Positions 1 through 8,927 of a stretch of DNA of 64,000 bases are shown in pieces. The stretch's first letter is position 1. Each line of letters opens with the position of its first letter. Made by a program: the position numbers and the translations under genes. The DNA lies in NCBI RefSeq assembly GCF_029893805.1, contig NZ_JARXYP010000001.1, positions 930,001 through 994,000 of the forward strand. Direction: 5' to 3'. Below the pieces are notes generated by a model, which was not told the origin of the DNA, searched no databases, and saw only the letters and a list, made by a program, of their open reading frames with translations. Origin of the DNA: Streptomyces sp. SAI-135 (GTDB lineage Bacteria > Actinomycetota > Actinomycetes > Streptomycetales > Streptomycetaceae).

Positions 1-550
1 TCCCGAGGTCCGGCTGCGTACCGAGACCTCCCAGCGGGGCACCTCCGGACTGATCGAACGGATCAAGGAGAGTCACGTCGACGTTGCCTTCGTGGGGGCC
101 GACATCAAGGACGACCACCTCAGGACGAGGACCATCAAGCGGTTCGACGTCCACTTGCTCGTTCCGGCCGGCCACCGGCTGTCCGGCCGGAAAAGCGTGC
201 GACTGAGGGACGTCACGGGGGAACCGTTCGTCGACATGCCCCCGGGCTTCGGGCAACGGCAGATTGTGGACGACGCGTTCACGAGGGCGGAGCTGTCCCG
301 GAGCGTACTGATCGAGGTCTCGGACATCACGACGATCGCCGACTACGTGGCGCACGGCCTGGGTGTGGCGTTGCTGCCCCCGGACTTCGCGGAGACGGCC
401 GGGGACGCGGTGCGTACCGTCCCTCTCGCGGACGCCCGGCTCTCCTGGACGCTCGGCGTGGTCGTGTCGGCGACCCGACCGCCGACACGCGCGCTGCACG
501 CCTTCCTCGACCTCATCCCGCACCACATCCACCGCGACCGCGTCTTCTGA
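1..550 (+). CDS. LysR-family regulator, C-terminal part (5' end outside window)
   Basis: The frame is open from base 2 to the TGA at 548-550. It encodes the effector-binding domain of a LysR-type regulator: a first lobe with the usual IKESHVDVAFVG segment, a hinge, and a second lobe ending in a GLGVALLPPDF motif typical of LysR proteins. The HTH lies upstream of the window. No neighbour shows what it controls, because the next recognisable sequence is a decayed flavin-monooxygenase fragment on the other strand. Confidence in the family is high; the effector is unknown. Confidence 0.85.
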   Translation, partial: PEVRLRTETSQRGTSGLIERIKESHVDVAFVGADIKDDHLRTRTIKRFDVHLLVPAGHRLSGRKSVRLRDVTGEPFVDMPPGFGQRQIVDDAFTRAELSRSVLIEVSDITTIADYVAHGLGVALLPPDFAETAGDAVRTVPLADARLSWTLGVVVSATRPPTRALHAFLDLIPHHIHRDRVF

Positions 551-650
551 GCGGGCGGACGCGGCCGCGTCGGACTCGGTGCCGCCGCACACCTTGGGCC
601 GAGGGGAGCCCGGAGCCGCAGACGAGCACGTCCGGGTCGGCGAAGAACTC

Positions 651-824
651 CTTGCGGGCGGACGCGCTGTGGTTCAGGGCCGTCATGGTCTTGGACGTGG
701 CACAGGTGCCGGCGACCCACCCGGCCGACGGGCAGGCACGTGCCAGCTCGGTCAGCCGCCGGGCGACCGTAGGCGCGTCGGACCACGGCCCGCCATGCTC
801 CAGGGGTGTGCGCAGGGCAAGCGA
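651..824 (-). pseudogene. Fragment of a flavin-dependent monooxygenase (acyl-CoA-dehydrogenase fold)
   Basis: About 58 residues on the minus strand read like the N-terminal part of HsaA/acyl-CoA-dehydrogenase-type flavin monooxygenases: LTELARACPSAGWVAGT followed by ARKEFFADPDVLVCGSG. Unrelated sequence follows on both sides and no full-length frame exists, so this is a remnant. The flanks (551-650 and 825-1078) show nothing else I can identify. Confidence 0.45.
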
Positions 825-1087
825 CCCGCTGTCCCGCAGGACGCATGGCACGAACACCCGACAGCATCCTGTGTGACGCCCCAGCCGCCCGGGCCAAGAG
901 GGCCGGCGGCTGAGAGCCAACGACAACACAGCCCACGAGAGCTGACCTCTCTCGCCTGATCCTGAAGGCGACATGGCGATCACTCGGGGTGCAGTGGAGC
1001 GTGATGGCAGAGCATCGGTGGCCACCTCGTCCCCGCACTTTGGGGCACTTGTGACAAATATGTCCGATTCCTGGCACTATGCGCGTT

Positions 1088-1501
1088 ATGCAGAAGTTGC
1101 CCGTTCCCTGTCCTAGCCATCTGATTCCTGACGCCACCGACCGGTTCGATGCTGCCTATCGGGCGGCCAAGGCGCAGGGTGCTGTGTTCGTGGGCATTGA
1201 GCGCGAGGGTGAGCGGTGGACCGTGAAGACGGATGCGCTGACCGCGGGGTCGGGTCACGTCGTCGACGAGGCTGTGAACGCCGCCCTGCGGGCCGCCGTC
1301 GTCCGCCTGGTCCGCGAGCGGGAGGCGGGCACGGACGCCTTTGCGGGACCGGTCTATTTCATGCTGCACGGAGTGCCGAGTGAGACGCGCGCCCGCGAGC
1401 TCGCCGCCGCCTTCCAGGCCGCGTTGTACGGGGATCTGGGGCCGCTGCGGCGTGCGGTGCCCAGTGCCGATTTTGATCAAGCTGGTGACGCGGCCGGTTG
1501 A
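1088..1501 (+). CDS. Hypothetical protein, about 137 aa
   Basis: This compact, Streptomyces-coded reading frame encodes a soluble, acidic-to-neutral protein with an alternating alpha/beta feel (VFVGIEREGERWTVKTD, then an Ala/Arg-rich helix). I do not recognise the family. ATG codons at 1079 and 1088 are both possible and neither has a clear Shine-Dalgarno site. The last few residues (QAGDAAG) may be an artefact of truncation. A strong inverted repeat about 110 bp downstream could terminate its transcript. Confidence 0.45.
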   Translation: MQKLPVPCPSHLIPDATDRFDAAYRAAKAQGAVFVGIEREGERWTVKTDALTAGSGHVVDEAVNAALRAAVVRLVREREAGTDAFAGPVYFMLHGVPSETRARELAAAFQAALYGDLGPLRRAVPSADFDQAGDAAG

Positions 1502-1610
1502 CGCCAGGGTGACCTTGTCCGCCCCGGGAGCGTTGAGCCGGGCAGGACGGGTGCACCGTCGTCCTGAGGGTCCCCGGTTTGCTTCCTGCTGTCGGGCCGG
1601 GGCCATGGCA

Positions 1611-1656
1611 GACGTCCCTTGGCCTCGCCGGCCTGGCGAGCAGGCCAAGGGACGTC
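1611..1656. terminator. Perfect 15-bp inverted repeat, probable terminator
   Basis: The arms GACGTCCCTTGGCCT (1611-1625) and AGGCCAAGGGACGTC (1642-1656) are perfectly complementary and separated by 16 nt that can pair further (CGCC/GGCG). There is no U-tract, which is usual for actinobacterial terminators. The rest of 1502-2140 shows no convincing gene, only a few minus-strand codons (about 1735-1870) that look like a degenerate protein tail. Confidence 0.6.
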
Positions 1657-2156
1657 GCAGACCAGCTCGATGTGCGGTGGCCCGGCCTGAGGGCGGGTCA
1701 GGTCCTTGGGCCGTCACTGCGCCGCTTCGGTGTCCATGTCTTCGTGGGCCAGGCCGGTGGAGAAGCGCAGCAGGTCACCGACGGACAGCCAGTCGCTGCC
1801 CGGTGCCGCAAGGGCTTGTCGCGGTCGACGGTGTACTCGGTGCGCCGGTCAACGCGCTTTCGGCTCAGGTAGAAGCGCGGCCACGGTCACCAATCAGACG
1901 GTGGGGGAGACGTTCACTGGCGCTTCTTGCACAGATGTGGGCGATGTCAGCGTTGTTGTCCTCCATAGGCCGCTCCTCCCAAGGGGTGAACAGCCGGTCA
2001 TGATGCGGCTTAGAGTGCAGCTCGCGTGCGGTACGGGCGGAACGGGGCCACCCGCCGAACGGCGGGCAACTCCCGCCGTACGGCGGCTGCGAGGCGGGGG
2101 GCCGGTACTGCGATCATGAGCGCACGAGTCGCCGCGCCCCCAGCGTGAGGAGAAAA

Positions 2157-3125
2157 ATGTCCCCGGTTCCGCCGCCGTTCGACCCCGAACTCGCCGCCGC
2201 TCTCGAAGCGATGAAAGAAATGCTCAGCCCCAGCCTCACCCTCGACGGCCTTGCCGACGCACGTGCGGGCCTCGGACCCCTGCTCCCGTCCGACGAGGTG
2301 CTGACGGGAGGCGGGGCCTTCGAGATCGAGGACCGGTCCGTACCGGGGCCGGCGGGCGCGCCCGACATCTCGCTGCTGATCTGCCGTCCGGTCGCCCCCG
2401 CCGCACCGCGGCCCGTCGTCTACCACATCCACGGTGGCGGCATGGTCCTCGGCAACAACCGGTTCGGCGTCGACATGGTCCTGGAGTGGGCCAAGGAACT
2501 GGACGCGGTCGTGGTGTCGGTGGAGTACCGGCTGGCACCGGAGAACCCGCACCCGGCCCCCGTCGAGGACGTCTACGCCGGTCTGGTGTGGACCGCGGAG
2601 CACGCCAAGGAGATCGGCGGCGACCCGGAGCGGATCATCATCGCGGGCGCCAGCGCGGGCGGCGGTCTGACCGCCGCGCTGGCGCTGCTCACTCGGGACC
2701 GCAAGGGGCCGCAGCCGATCGCGCAGGTCCTCATATGCCCGATGCTGGACGACCGCAACGACACCCCGTCCGTGCACCAGATGGTTGGCATCGGCAATTG
2801 GGACCGCACGGCCAACGAGACCGGCTGGACCGCACTGCTCGGCGAGCAGCGCGGCGGCCCGGACGTGCCCGCGTACGCCGCACCGGCCCGTGCCGAGGAC
2901 CTGTCCGGGCTGCCCCCGGCCTTCCTCGATGTCGGCTCCGCGGAGAGCTTCCGCGACGAGGTCGTCACCTACGCCTCCCGGATCTGGCAGGCCGGCGGGG
3001 TGGCCGAACTGCACGTCTGGCCGGGCGGCTTCCACGGCTTCGACGGCCTCGCCCCACAGGCAGCCCTCTCCCAGACGGCCCGCGCAGCCCGCCTGCAGTG
3101 GCTGCGCAGGATCGTCGGGGAGTGA
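2157..3125 (+). CDS. HSL-family alpha/beta hydrolase (esterase)
   Basis: This 322-aa protein is a carboxylic-ester hydrolase of the hormone-sensitive-lipase group. Visible signatures are the oxyanion-hole HGGG at residues 92-95, the nucleophile elbow GASAG with Ser166, and the base His293 in GGFHGFD. The catalytic acid position, normally DxLRDE, reads ESFRDE, so Glu263 seems to stand in for Asp. The start is set by GAGGAGA four bases before ATG 2157; a GTG at 2145 is in frame but has no site. The gene stands alone with no signal peptide, so it is cytoplasmic. Confidence 0.85.
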   Translation: MSPVPPPFDPELAAALEAMKEMLSPSLTLDGLADARAGLGPLLPSDEVLTGGGAFEIEDRSVPGPAGAPDISLLICRPVAPAAPRPVVYHIHGGGMVLGNNRFGVDMVLEWAKELDAVVVSVEYRLAPENPHPAPVEDVYAGLVWTAEHAKEIGGDPERIIIAGASAGGGLTAALALLTRDRKGPQPIAQVLICPMLDDRNDTPSVHQMVGIGNWDRTANETGWTALLGEQRGGPDVPAYAAPARAEDLSGLPPAFLDVGSAESFRDEVVTYASRIWQAGGVAELHVWPGGFHGFDGLAPQAALSQTARAARLQWLRRIVGE

Positions 3126-3272
3126 CCCCGTGTAGGGCCGGCCTCCATGCCGGGGCCTGCCCGCTCCCGGGCCGAGGCAGGGCCCGCCCGGGAATGGAGG
3201 TCGGCCTCCGTGCCGAGGCCGGCCGGGCCGAGCGTCGTGGACGCGGTGACTCTGGGTCTTCCACCCGCTCCG

Positions 3273-3715
3273 GGCCGAGCTGTCAGCGTCGTGCGGTGTG
3301 AAGGCGTCGACGGCCAGGGTGCCGTCCTCGTTCAGCCGGACGTGTTCGGCGAGTCGGGCGAGGACCTGCTCAGGCTGAAGTCCGGTGCGGGCGGCGATGG
3401 CGCGCAGCCGGCGGCTTGTGTCGGCGGGCAGCCATACGTGCGCCTGCAACTCGTCACGAGCTGTCCCGCTGTTCCTTCTGCCACGCGGCCTGACGCGTGA
3501 GGACACCGCCGGGCCGCGCGTCGCGCTCCCGCGATGCCGAAGCGACGGACCACGTGGACCGGGGCGGCGGTCTGCACGTAGAGGATGCGCATACTCGGCC
3601 GCTGCGTGCTGGCAACGGCCCCAGCCACCCTCACCTGCTCCAGCCGCGGCCCCCACCCCACATCCGGGCCCGAAACGCGTCCCCCTCCCACCACCGCCCG
3701 CGCCAGCGCGAACAC
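3273..3715 (-). pseudogene. Decayed small hypothetical gene, minus strand
   Basis: Two minus-strand stretches in different frames read like protein. Bases 3520-3715 begin MFALARAVVGGG and contain MRILYVQTAAP. Bases 3273-3464 contain DELQAHVWLPADTSRRLRAI and end in a helix plus LNEDGTLAVDAFTPH. Together they would form one protein broken by a frameshift near 3480. I do not recognise the family. The rest of the esterase-NlpC/P60 gap (3126-3272 and 3716-3830) shows nothing clear. Confidence 0.3.
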
Positions 3716-3830
3716 CTCCCGCGGCAGGGTGATCCCGAGTCGCCCGGCCGATACGTCGTACGAGCGGTGGCGGACCGCCGGCGGCCTGTTGTCGGGCCCC
3801 GCGCCGGCGGTCCGCCACCGTTGTCCGCTG

Positions 3831-5369
3831 TCAGAACCAGTCGGTGCAGACGACCGTGTCGCTGTCGCCAGGGCTGCCGCAGGCCCGCATCACCACGTCG
3901 TGGTCGTTCCACTCGGGAGTGAACACGTCCGAGCCGCCGGTGATCCTGGTGAAGCCGAGCTGGTCCCATGACTGCCCGCCGGTGATGCTGCGGTCGACCC
4001 ACACCTCGTCGCCGGGTGCTCCGCCGGTGACCCGCCCCCAGGCGCACTCGGTGGTGTCGCTGTAGCGCAGTTCGATCAGTCGACCCGCGATCGACACCGA
4101 GCGCGGCGAGCGGGCGCCCGCTCCGTTCGGGGCTCCGCCGTCGGTGCAGCCCGCCGTCGAGGTGCCACCGCCCAGCGCGCCGCCGGCGCAGTCGGGAACC
4201 CCCGGCAGCACGGCGGGACCCTTGAGATAGATGTTGGTGATCCAGCCGTCGTAGTCGGGTAGATAGGACCAGACCGTGTTGACGAAGCCCTCCGCGTTGA
4301 CGACGTCGCCGTGCTGCTGGCACGAGACGCGCACCGACGTCTCGCCGCCGATCGTCTGCCGGACGGCGGCGGTGAGCGTGGGCTGCGAGCGTACGTTCAC
4401 CCCGTCGCCCCAGGTGGTGAACCGCCCGCTGGGATCGGCCCCGGCGACGGGGCCGCCGCTGAGGCAGTCTGGCACTCCCGGCAACGCGGCAGGCCCGCGC
4501 ACGTAGATGTTGGTGATCCAGGCGTCGTATCCGGGCAGGTACGACCACAAGTCGTTGGTGATCCCCTCGGCAGTGATCGACTCGCCGCGCGTCTGGCAGG
4601 AGATCTTCACCTGGGTGGGTCCCGGGAAGGTGTGCTGCACCGTTGATCCGCGGCGCGGTTCGTTCCCCACCCGGACCCACTCGCCCCACGTACTGAAGAG
4701 CTGGCCGGGAAGGCCGGAGTTGTCCGGTGAAGCCGAGTCCGATCCCTCGCTCGGCCGGATGGCCCCGACGTAAATGCTGCTGGAATGCGAGCTGAAGTCG
4801 GCGACCTGGAGGGGGTGCTGGGACTCCGCCGCCTCCACGATCTTCCCGTCGCCGAGATAGATCGCAGTGTGCGTGGTGCTCTGCCAATAGAACCGGGTGC
4901 GCTGCCAGAACAGCACGTCCCCGGGCTTGAGATGGGCCGTTCCGTCGCTGCCCGCGAAGCGGACCGGCCAGTAGCGGTCGAAGACGTCGGACGTCGTTCC
5001 GGGCCCGAGGATGTCCCGGCCGGTGGCCACCGACCATGCCCAGCGGGTCAGCCCCGAGCAGTCGAAGCCGACGACATTACCGTCGTTCCACGCCTCGGCG
5101 CCGCCGCCGTCCGGGGTGCCATGCGTCTTGCCGGGCACAGGGCCGTGGCCGCCTCCCCAGGAGTACATGGTGCCGGCCGCCACCTCGTCGCAGGCGGCCT
5201 TCACAGCGAGCGCCCCCTGAACGCTGGTCTCTCCATACGCCCTACAGTCGCCTGCGGCGTGTGCGGGTGTCGCCGGCACGAGCGCCAGACCGAGGGTCAG
5301 GAGCGCGGAAGCCAGCAAGGACCGAAGCAGTCCCGACCAGGTCGGCCCCGCGCGCAGCTGTCTGTTCAT
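3831..5369 (-). CDS. Secreted NlpC/P60 hydrolase with two SH3-like repeats
   Basis: This 512-aa exported cell-wall hydrolase has a signal peptide at residues 1-38, with cleavage after AHA. The NlpC/P60 domain (about 45-205) carries nucleophile Cys104 in GFDCSGL and His167 in THTAIYLGDG. It is followed by two copies of an SH3-like module (about 223-302 and 317-395), each starting F(S/T)TWG and ending in LPGVPDC, and a C-terminal domain (about 425-512) with ELRYSDTTECAWGR that resembles DUF2690. The start is supported by GGAGGGGG just upstream. It probably cleaves peptidoglycan stem peptides. A related module occurs in the serine hydrolase at 59.3 kb. Confidence 0.85.
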   Translation of the reverse strand: MNRQLRAGPTWSGLLRSLLASALLTLGLALVPATPAHAAGDCRAYGETSVQGALAVKAACDEVAAGTMYSWGGGHGPVPGKTHGTPDGGGAEAWNDGNVVGFDCSGLTRWAWSVATGRDILGPGTTSDVFDRYWPVRFAGSDGTAHLKPGDVLFWQRTRFYWQSTTHTAIYLGDGKIVEAAESQHPLQVADFSSHSSSIYVGAIRPSEGSDSASPDNSGLPGQLFSTWGEWVRVGNEPRRGSTVQHTFPGPTQVKISCQTRGESITAEGITNDLWSYLPGYDAWITNIYVRGPAALPGVPDCLSGGPVAGADPSGRFTTWGDGVNVRSQPTLTAAVRQTIGGETSVRVSCQQHGDVVNAEGFVNTVWSYLPDYDGWITNIYLKGPAVLPGVPDCAGGALGGGTSTAGCTDGGAPNGAGARSPRSVSIAGRLIELRYSDTTECAWGRVTGGAPGDEVWVDRSITGGQSWDQLGFTRITGGSDVFTPEWNDHDVVMRACGSPGDSDTVVCTDWF

Positions 5370-5882
5370 CGTTTCCCCCTCCGGCGGCAGGCCCGCCGCT
5401 GGACATGCGGAGCCGTTTCCGCTCCGCTGATCACCGAGAGGCTAGCCGATTACCTGGACATGCCAATCCCGGCGCTCAGAAGCTGTAACACGTCCGCCTG
5501 AGCGCTTGGACTTGCATGCGTCGGCGGCAGGAGTAGGCCGAGGGCGCCCATCGCTCCCGTGGGCCGCAGGCTCAGACGGATGCGACGCGGAGGCTCAGGT
5601 GGTCTCGGCGCAAGTGCCTGAGTCGGGGAGCGGGTCGAGGTCGTGGTGGGAAAGTACCTGGAGGACAGCGATCGATGACCTAAAGGCCAAAACCCCCGGG
5701 TCCTGAGAACGCACCGGGTCTTTGCGCCCCTTCACGGGAGGCCCATTGTCCCGACCGCCGCTTTTCAGCAGATGCGTGAATGCCGTCGGTTGGCCGTGCG
5801 GGGAGCCCAGCCGAGAGGGCGCACCGAGCACTGCGCGTACCGGTAGATTGCCGTTGCACGGAGAGGAAGGGAGGACGGCCAC
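5370..5882. other. Intergenic region, divergent promoters expected
   Basis: This gap lies between two divergently transcribed genes (NlpC/P60 protein on minus, HTH protein on plus). I see no gene in it. It must carry both promoters, but I cannot point to a confident -10/-35 pair. Confidence 0.5.
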
Positions 5883-6455
5883 ATGCCTGAGCGGAACATC
5901 GAGTTCGGTAAGTACGGTGCCCGCGGCATCAAGGGCTACGAGGCTGTTGCCCGCCAGTTGGACGCGCTGGCCGGGTACATCGCGACTCCCGTCACCGCCC
6001 GGCGTGGTCTTCTGGCCCGTCTGCATTACCTCACTCGCACACCTCACGCCCGGGCGGCTGCCCGGGTGGCCGGTCTGACTGTCACCGATCGCACTCTGCG
6101 TGCCTGGCTCGGCGGCGTCCGTACGCCGTCTCGACGTAATCTTGAGCGCATCGAGCAGGCGTACCGCACTGTGCGGCGGGAGAACGTCGCCCGCTATCTG
6201 ACCGCCCGCCTCAACCGTGACGGGCGCGGCACCCGTGTGGAGATCCATCCCCTCAACCAGTCCCAGGTGTCGCGGCCGCGTCAGCGGCCGGTGGAGTTCC
6301 GGGCGATGAACGTGCGCCGCTGGGACCGGATCGTCGCCGCGTGGGCGGCCGGCGACGACCAGGAGCTCGATGACGCGTGGGTCGACCTGGTTGTCGACCT
6401 CGGATCGCAGTGGGGCCAGTACGAGTACGTCACCAACGTGGGCTTCGCCGCCTGA
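5883..6455 (+). CDS. Plasmid-type HTH protein, laid out like a terminal protein (Tpg-like)
   Basis: This 190-aa basic protein has a helix-turn-helix at about 55-85 (VAGLTVTDRTLRAWLGG, then RTPSRRNLERIEQA), a beta segment GTRVEIHP, and a C-terminal helical part with RRWDRIVAAWAAGDD. The order of HTH, basic linker and C-terminal acidic helices, and the size, match Streptomyces telomere terminal proteins and related plasmid or integrative-element proteins. I infer a DNA-binding maintenance role and cannot confirm true Tpg function. GGAAGGGAGGA at 5865-5875 sets the ATG. The ParA-like remnant downstream fits a plasmid-derived segment. Confidence 0.6.
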   Translation: MPERNIEFGKYGARGIKGYEAVARQLDALAGYIATPVTARRGLLARLHYLTRTPHARAAARVAGLTVTDRTLRAWLGGVRTPSRRNLERIEQAYRTVRRENVARYLTARLNRDGRGTRVEIHPLNQSQVSRPRQRPVEFRAMNVRRWDRIVAAWAAGDDQELDDAWVDLVVDLGSQWGQYEYVTNVGFAA

Positions 6456-6482
6456 CCTTGGCCTTTCCTGGTTCGACAACGA

Positions 6483-6508
6483 CGGCACGCCGTGAAGACG
6501 GCGTGCCG
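6483..6508 (+). terminator. Hairpin terminator after the Tpg-like gene
   Basis: An 11-bp perfect stem CGGCACGCCGT/ACGGCGTGCCG encloses a GAAG tetraloop 27 bp after the stop codon. It is the clearest stem-loop terminator in this part of the window. Confidence 0.7.
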
Positions 6509-6535
6509 GGGCAGACACTCCCGCGCCCACGCCCC

Positions 6536-6559
6536 ACAGAGAGCGAGTCGGCTCTCTGT
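6536..6559. terminator. Second hairpin, ACAGAGAGC/GCTCTCTGT
   Basis: A 9-bp perfect inverted repeat has a 6-nt loop and a T-containing tail (CGTCTATGTCTT). It could back up the previous terminator or stop transcription arriving from the minus strand. Bases 6560-6880 contain no gene I can support. Confidence 0.5.
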
Positions 6560-6880
6560 CGTCTATGTCTTCAGGCCACACACGACAGATGGCAATGGTT
6601 CTGCGCCCTCAACAGACCGGATGGATGAGTGACCGCTCGGTTGCCGCAGGGCTGGGCGGCTACGAGCAGTCTGTGATGTTCTTCGCGGCCTGTTCGACAC
6701 CAGGGTCGAGTGGGGAGGCGGCAACCAGCCCGCTCTGTGCGGCGCGCGTGGGTGGCCAGGTCGTGTTCGCCGACGTGGAAGTGGCCCACGAGCGGGGTGC
6801 CGGCGGCCGCCATGTTTGCTTCGATTGCGCGGACGAAACCAGGTTCGGGCCCGGAGCCGGCCGTTGGCGGCTTCCAGCGA

Positions 6881-7577
6881 TCATGCCGAGAAATGCCGGG
6901 GACGGTGGTAGTGGAAGGTGGGGTGGCGCTCGCGCAGCAGCGCGCCGCTCAGTTCAGCGGTGAGCGGGCGCTCGTGACGGTCTTCCGGCATGGCGCCGTG
7001 GGTGAGAGTGTCTGCGACAGGTACCCTGTTGCCGGCCGCCAGTACGACGAAGCAGTCGATGAACTCACGGTGCGGCCAGGTCGGGCGGCCAGCGAGCACG
7101 ACGGAGTCGAAGTGACGGCGACCCCACTGCAATGCGTCGAGCAAGGGGAGCGTCGTCGCTCGTGAGGTGCCTGAAGTCGGCGGGCGCAGTCGACCAAGCA
7201 GTGTGCTGATTGGCCAGCAGCCCACCCGCTGATCTGCCGGCACAGGCCGTCCACAGCAGGGTGCTGAGGGGCCCAGGCCAGGCCCGCCGGCGCTGTTCGG
7301 CGGCTTTGCGCTCCCGTGCACGACGGGAGTCAGTGCCATGTCGGTCCTGTACGGCTTGTACTCGTGCACCAGCAGTACCCGCAGCCCCTGCCGTGCCCAC
7401 GCGACCGCGACCTGAACGGCGAGCGTGCCCAGTTCAGGCCGGTCCTCCAGCAGGAACTGCACCGCCCGCCCGCCGCGCGGGGAAGACGCCGTGCCGCGGA
7501 CCTGCCTGTAGCACACCAGCCGCATGCTGCGCCTTGCGGGCACGGGCCTTGGGGCCGCTCGCACCGGACTTGGTCAT
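6881..7577 (-). pseudogene. Decayed ParA/P-loop-like partition ATPase
   Basis: A minus-strand start at 7577 (MTKSGASGPKARARK, with GGAG upstream) runs out of frame near 7480. A second frame then reads on to 6881. It contains QVAVAWARQGLRVLLVHEY, which resembles the beta strand and switch of ParA-type ATPases, and later HFDSVVLAGRPTW and FVVLAAGNRVPVADT, as in ParA. No intact Walker A is visible, so the gene is broken. It lies convergent to the Tpg-like gene, consistent with plasmid origin. The ParA assignment is tentative. Confidence 0.35.
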
Positions 7578-7894
7578 AAGGATCGATCTCCGCTCCAGGG
7601 CCCCCGCAACCCCGCAGACGCGCGGGCATGGACGAAATGGTGCGGGACCGTCCCTGGAACCGAGTCGGTTCCGGTGTCCTTCCCCTGATGCAGGACCAAT
7701 TCGGGGTACCGGACACAGAGTCGCGGGGTGCGCATCCTGCCGCAGCCCAGGACCATAGCCACACGCGAAGCAGTCCGGCGCGAATCCTTCCAAACTGCTT
7801 TCCATCCCTTGTAGTTGTTTCTGAACTCCTGTCAGTCAGATCGGGCAGCCTTGCCGGGAACCGAACTGTCAGTACGGCCGTCTATGTTCAGCTC

Positions 7895-8533
7895 ATGACA
7901 CAGATGGATCTTTCTGCGTTCGAGCGTGAGTGGACTCGCTTTGAGTCCTGGCTCCAGGTGAACTCGCCCGCTGATCACGCCATGTTGCGAAGGCCAGCGG
8001 TCCCCGAGCGGCTCATCGAGCTGGAGTCGCGGCTCGGCTTCGATCTGCATCCGGAGCTCAGGGCACTGCTGCAGCACCATGATGGAGCCGCTGGACCTGT
8101 TGCCGTTCCTGGCCCCCGCAGGCCCCTTCCCGCTGGTGCATTTCTTCCGCTGGGGCACCGGCTCAGCGGCGTGGACGACATCGCGTCGATGTACGACATG
8201 ATCGTGGACGTTGGCGAAGACAACATCGATGCTGACCTGTGGGAGGACGATGCACTGGCCGTAAATCTGCATCGCTGCGTGCCGTTCGCGCTTCCCAACG
8301 ACGGCGGGGTTGCCTTTGTCGACCACCGGCCCGGCCCCTCATATGGTCACGTGCATGAGATGGGCATCGGGTCCGGAGACCTGGACGGGACCCTATGGGC
8401 AACCAGTCTGACGCAGCTGTTCAGCACCTTGGCCGACGCGTTGGAATCTGACGGTCCGTTCCTCCACTACTGGCCCACACCTTTCGAAGACTCGTCAGGC
8501 CACCGCTGCTTGGAGTGGCAGATCCGAACCTGA
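7895..8533 (+). CDS. SUKH (SMI1/KNR4) family protein
   Basis: This 212-aa cytoplasmic protein has the SUKH signature: RLIELESRLGFDLHPELRAL followed by LLQHHDGAAG, a central I-DDIASMYD segment, and CVPFALPNDGGVAFVDHRPG. SUKH proteins often act as immunity partners of polymorphic toxins, but many Streptomyces copies stand alone, as here, with no toxin gene beside it. RHS toxin remnants lie elsewhere in the window. ATG 7895 and 7904 are both possible; neither has a strong ribosome site. The upstream gap 7578-7894 holds nothing I recognise. Confidence 0.8.
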   Translation: MTQMDLSAFEREWTRFESWLQVNSPADHAMLRRPAVPERLIELESRLGFDLHPELRALLQHHDGAAGPVAVPGPRRPLPAGAFLPLGHRLSGVDDIASMYDMIVDVGEDNIDADLWEDDALAVNLHRCVPFALPNDGGVAFVDHRPGPSYGHVHEMGIGSGDLDGTLWATSLTQLFSTLADALESDGPFLHYWPTPFEDSSGHRCLEWQIRT

Positions 8534-8868
8534 AGCCCAGTAGGGCATGCGCTGTGGTGCTCAGCGACGCACCGCCTGTTGGCCCTCCTGCAGGTCAGCG
8601 GGCGGTGTGCGGGTGGCGCGGCCGCCGGGACGGTGTGCAGGTGGCCAACGAGGAACGGCGGACGATCCGCCTCACCCCGCAGGCCGGTCACGAGCGGGCA
8701 CCGGGTGGATCTGGCCACGTCTCACCGTCTGCCTGACGTCGGCCTGGCCATTGATCGACTGCAACGCCGTCATCGCGCGATGAGTCCGTGACACCGGACA
8801 TGAACTGATCGCCATCGCGTCCGGCGCTGATCCGACCCCGTGGCGGGGTCACCGCCGCACCACGGTCC

Positions 8869-8915
8869 CTGCGTGGTGCCGGGCCGCCATTCCCACGCGG
8901 TCCGGCACCACGCAG
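8869..8915. terminator. Convergent terminator, 14-bp perfect arms
   Basis: CTGCGTGGTGCCGG (8869-8882) pairs with CCGGCACCACGCAG (8902-8915) across a 19-nt loop. It sits between the SUKH gene and the convergent SDR gene, so it probably works in both directions. The rest of 8534-8927 appears empty. Confidence 0.65.
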
Positions 8916-8927
8916 AGCGAGGGGAGA

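Noticed and set aside
1579..1872. Possible gene downstream of the 1.6-kb hairpin
   Set aside because: The sequence looks more protein-like on the minus strand (TGDWLSVGDLLRFSTG) but is too short and unmatched to support.
2010..3818. A 602-codon minus-strand open frame
   Set aside because: Most of it is the antisense of the esterase gene (2157-3125), which has motifs and a ribosome site; the product is Arg/Gly-rich and lacks any domain. Only 3273-3464 was kept as possibly real.
6560..6963. Plus-strand frame after the Tpg-like gene
   Set aside because: No motif, crosses two likely terminators, and lies antisense to the ParA-like remnant at its end.
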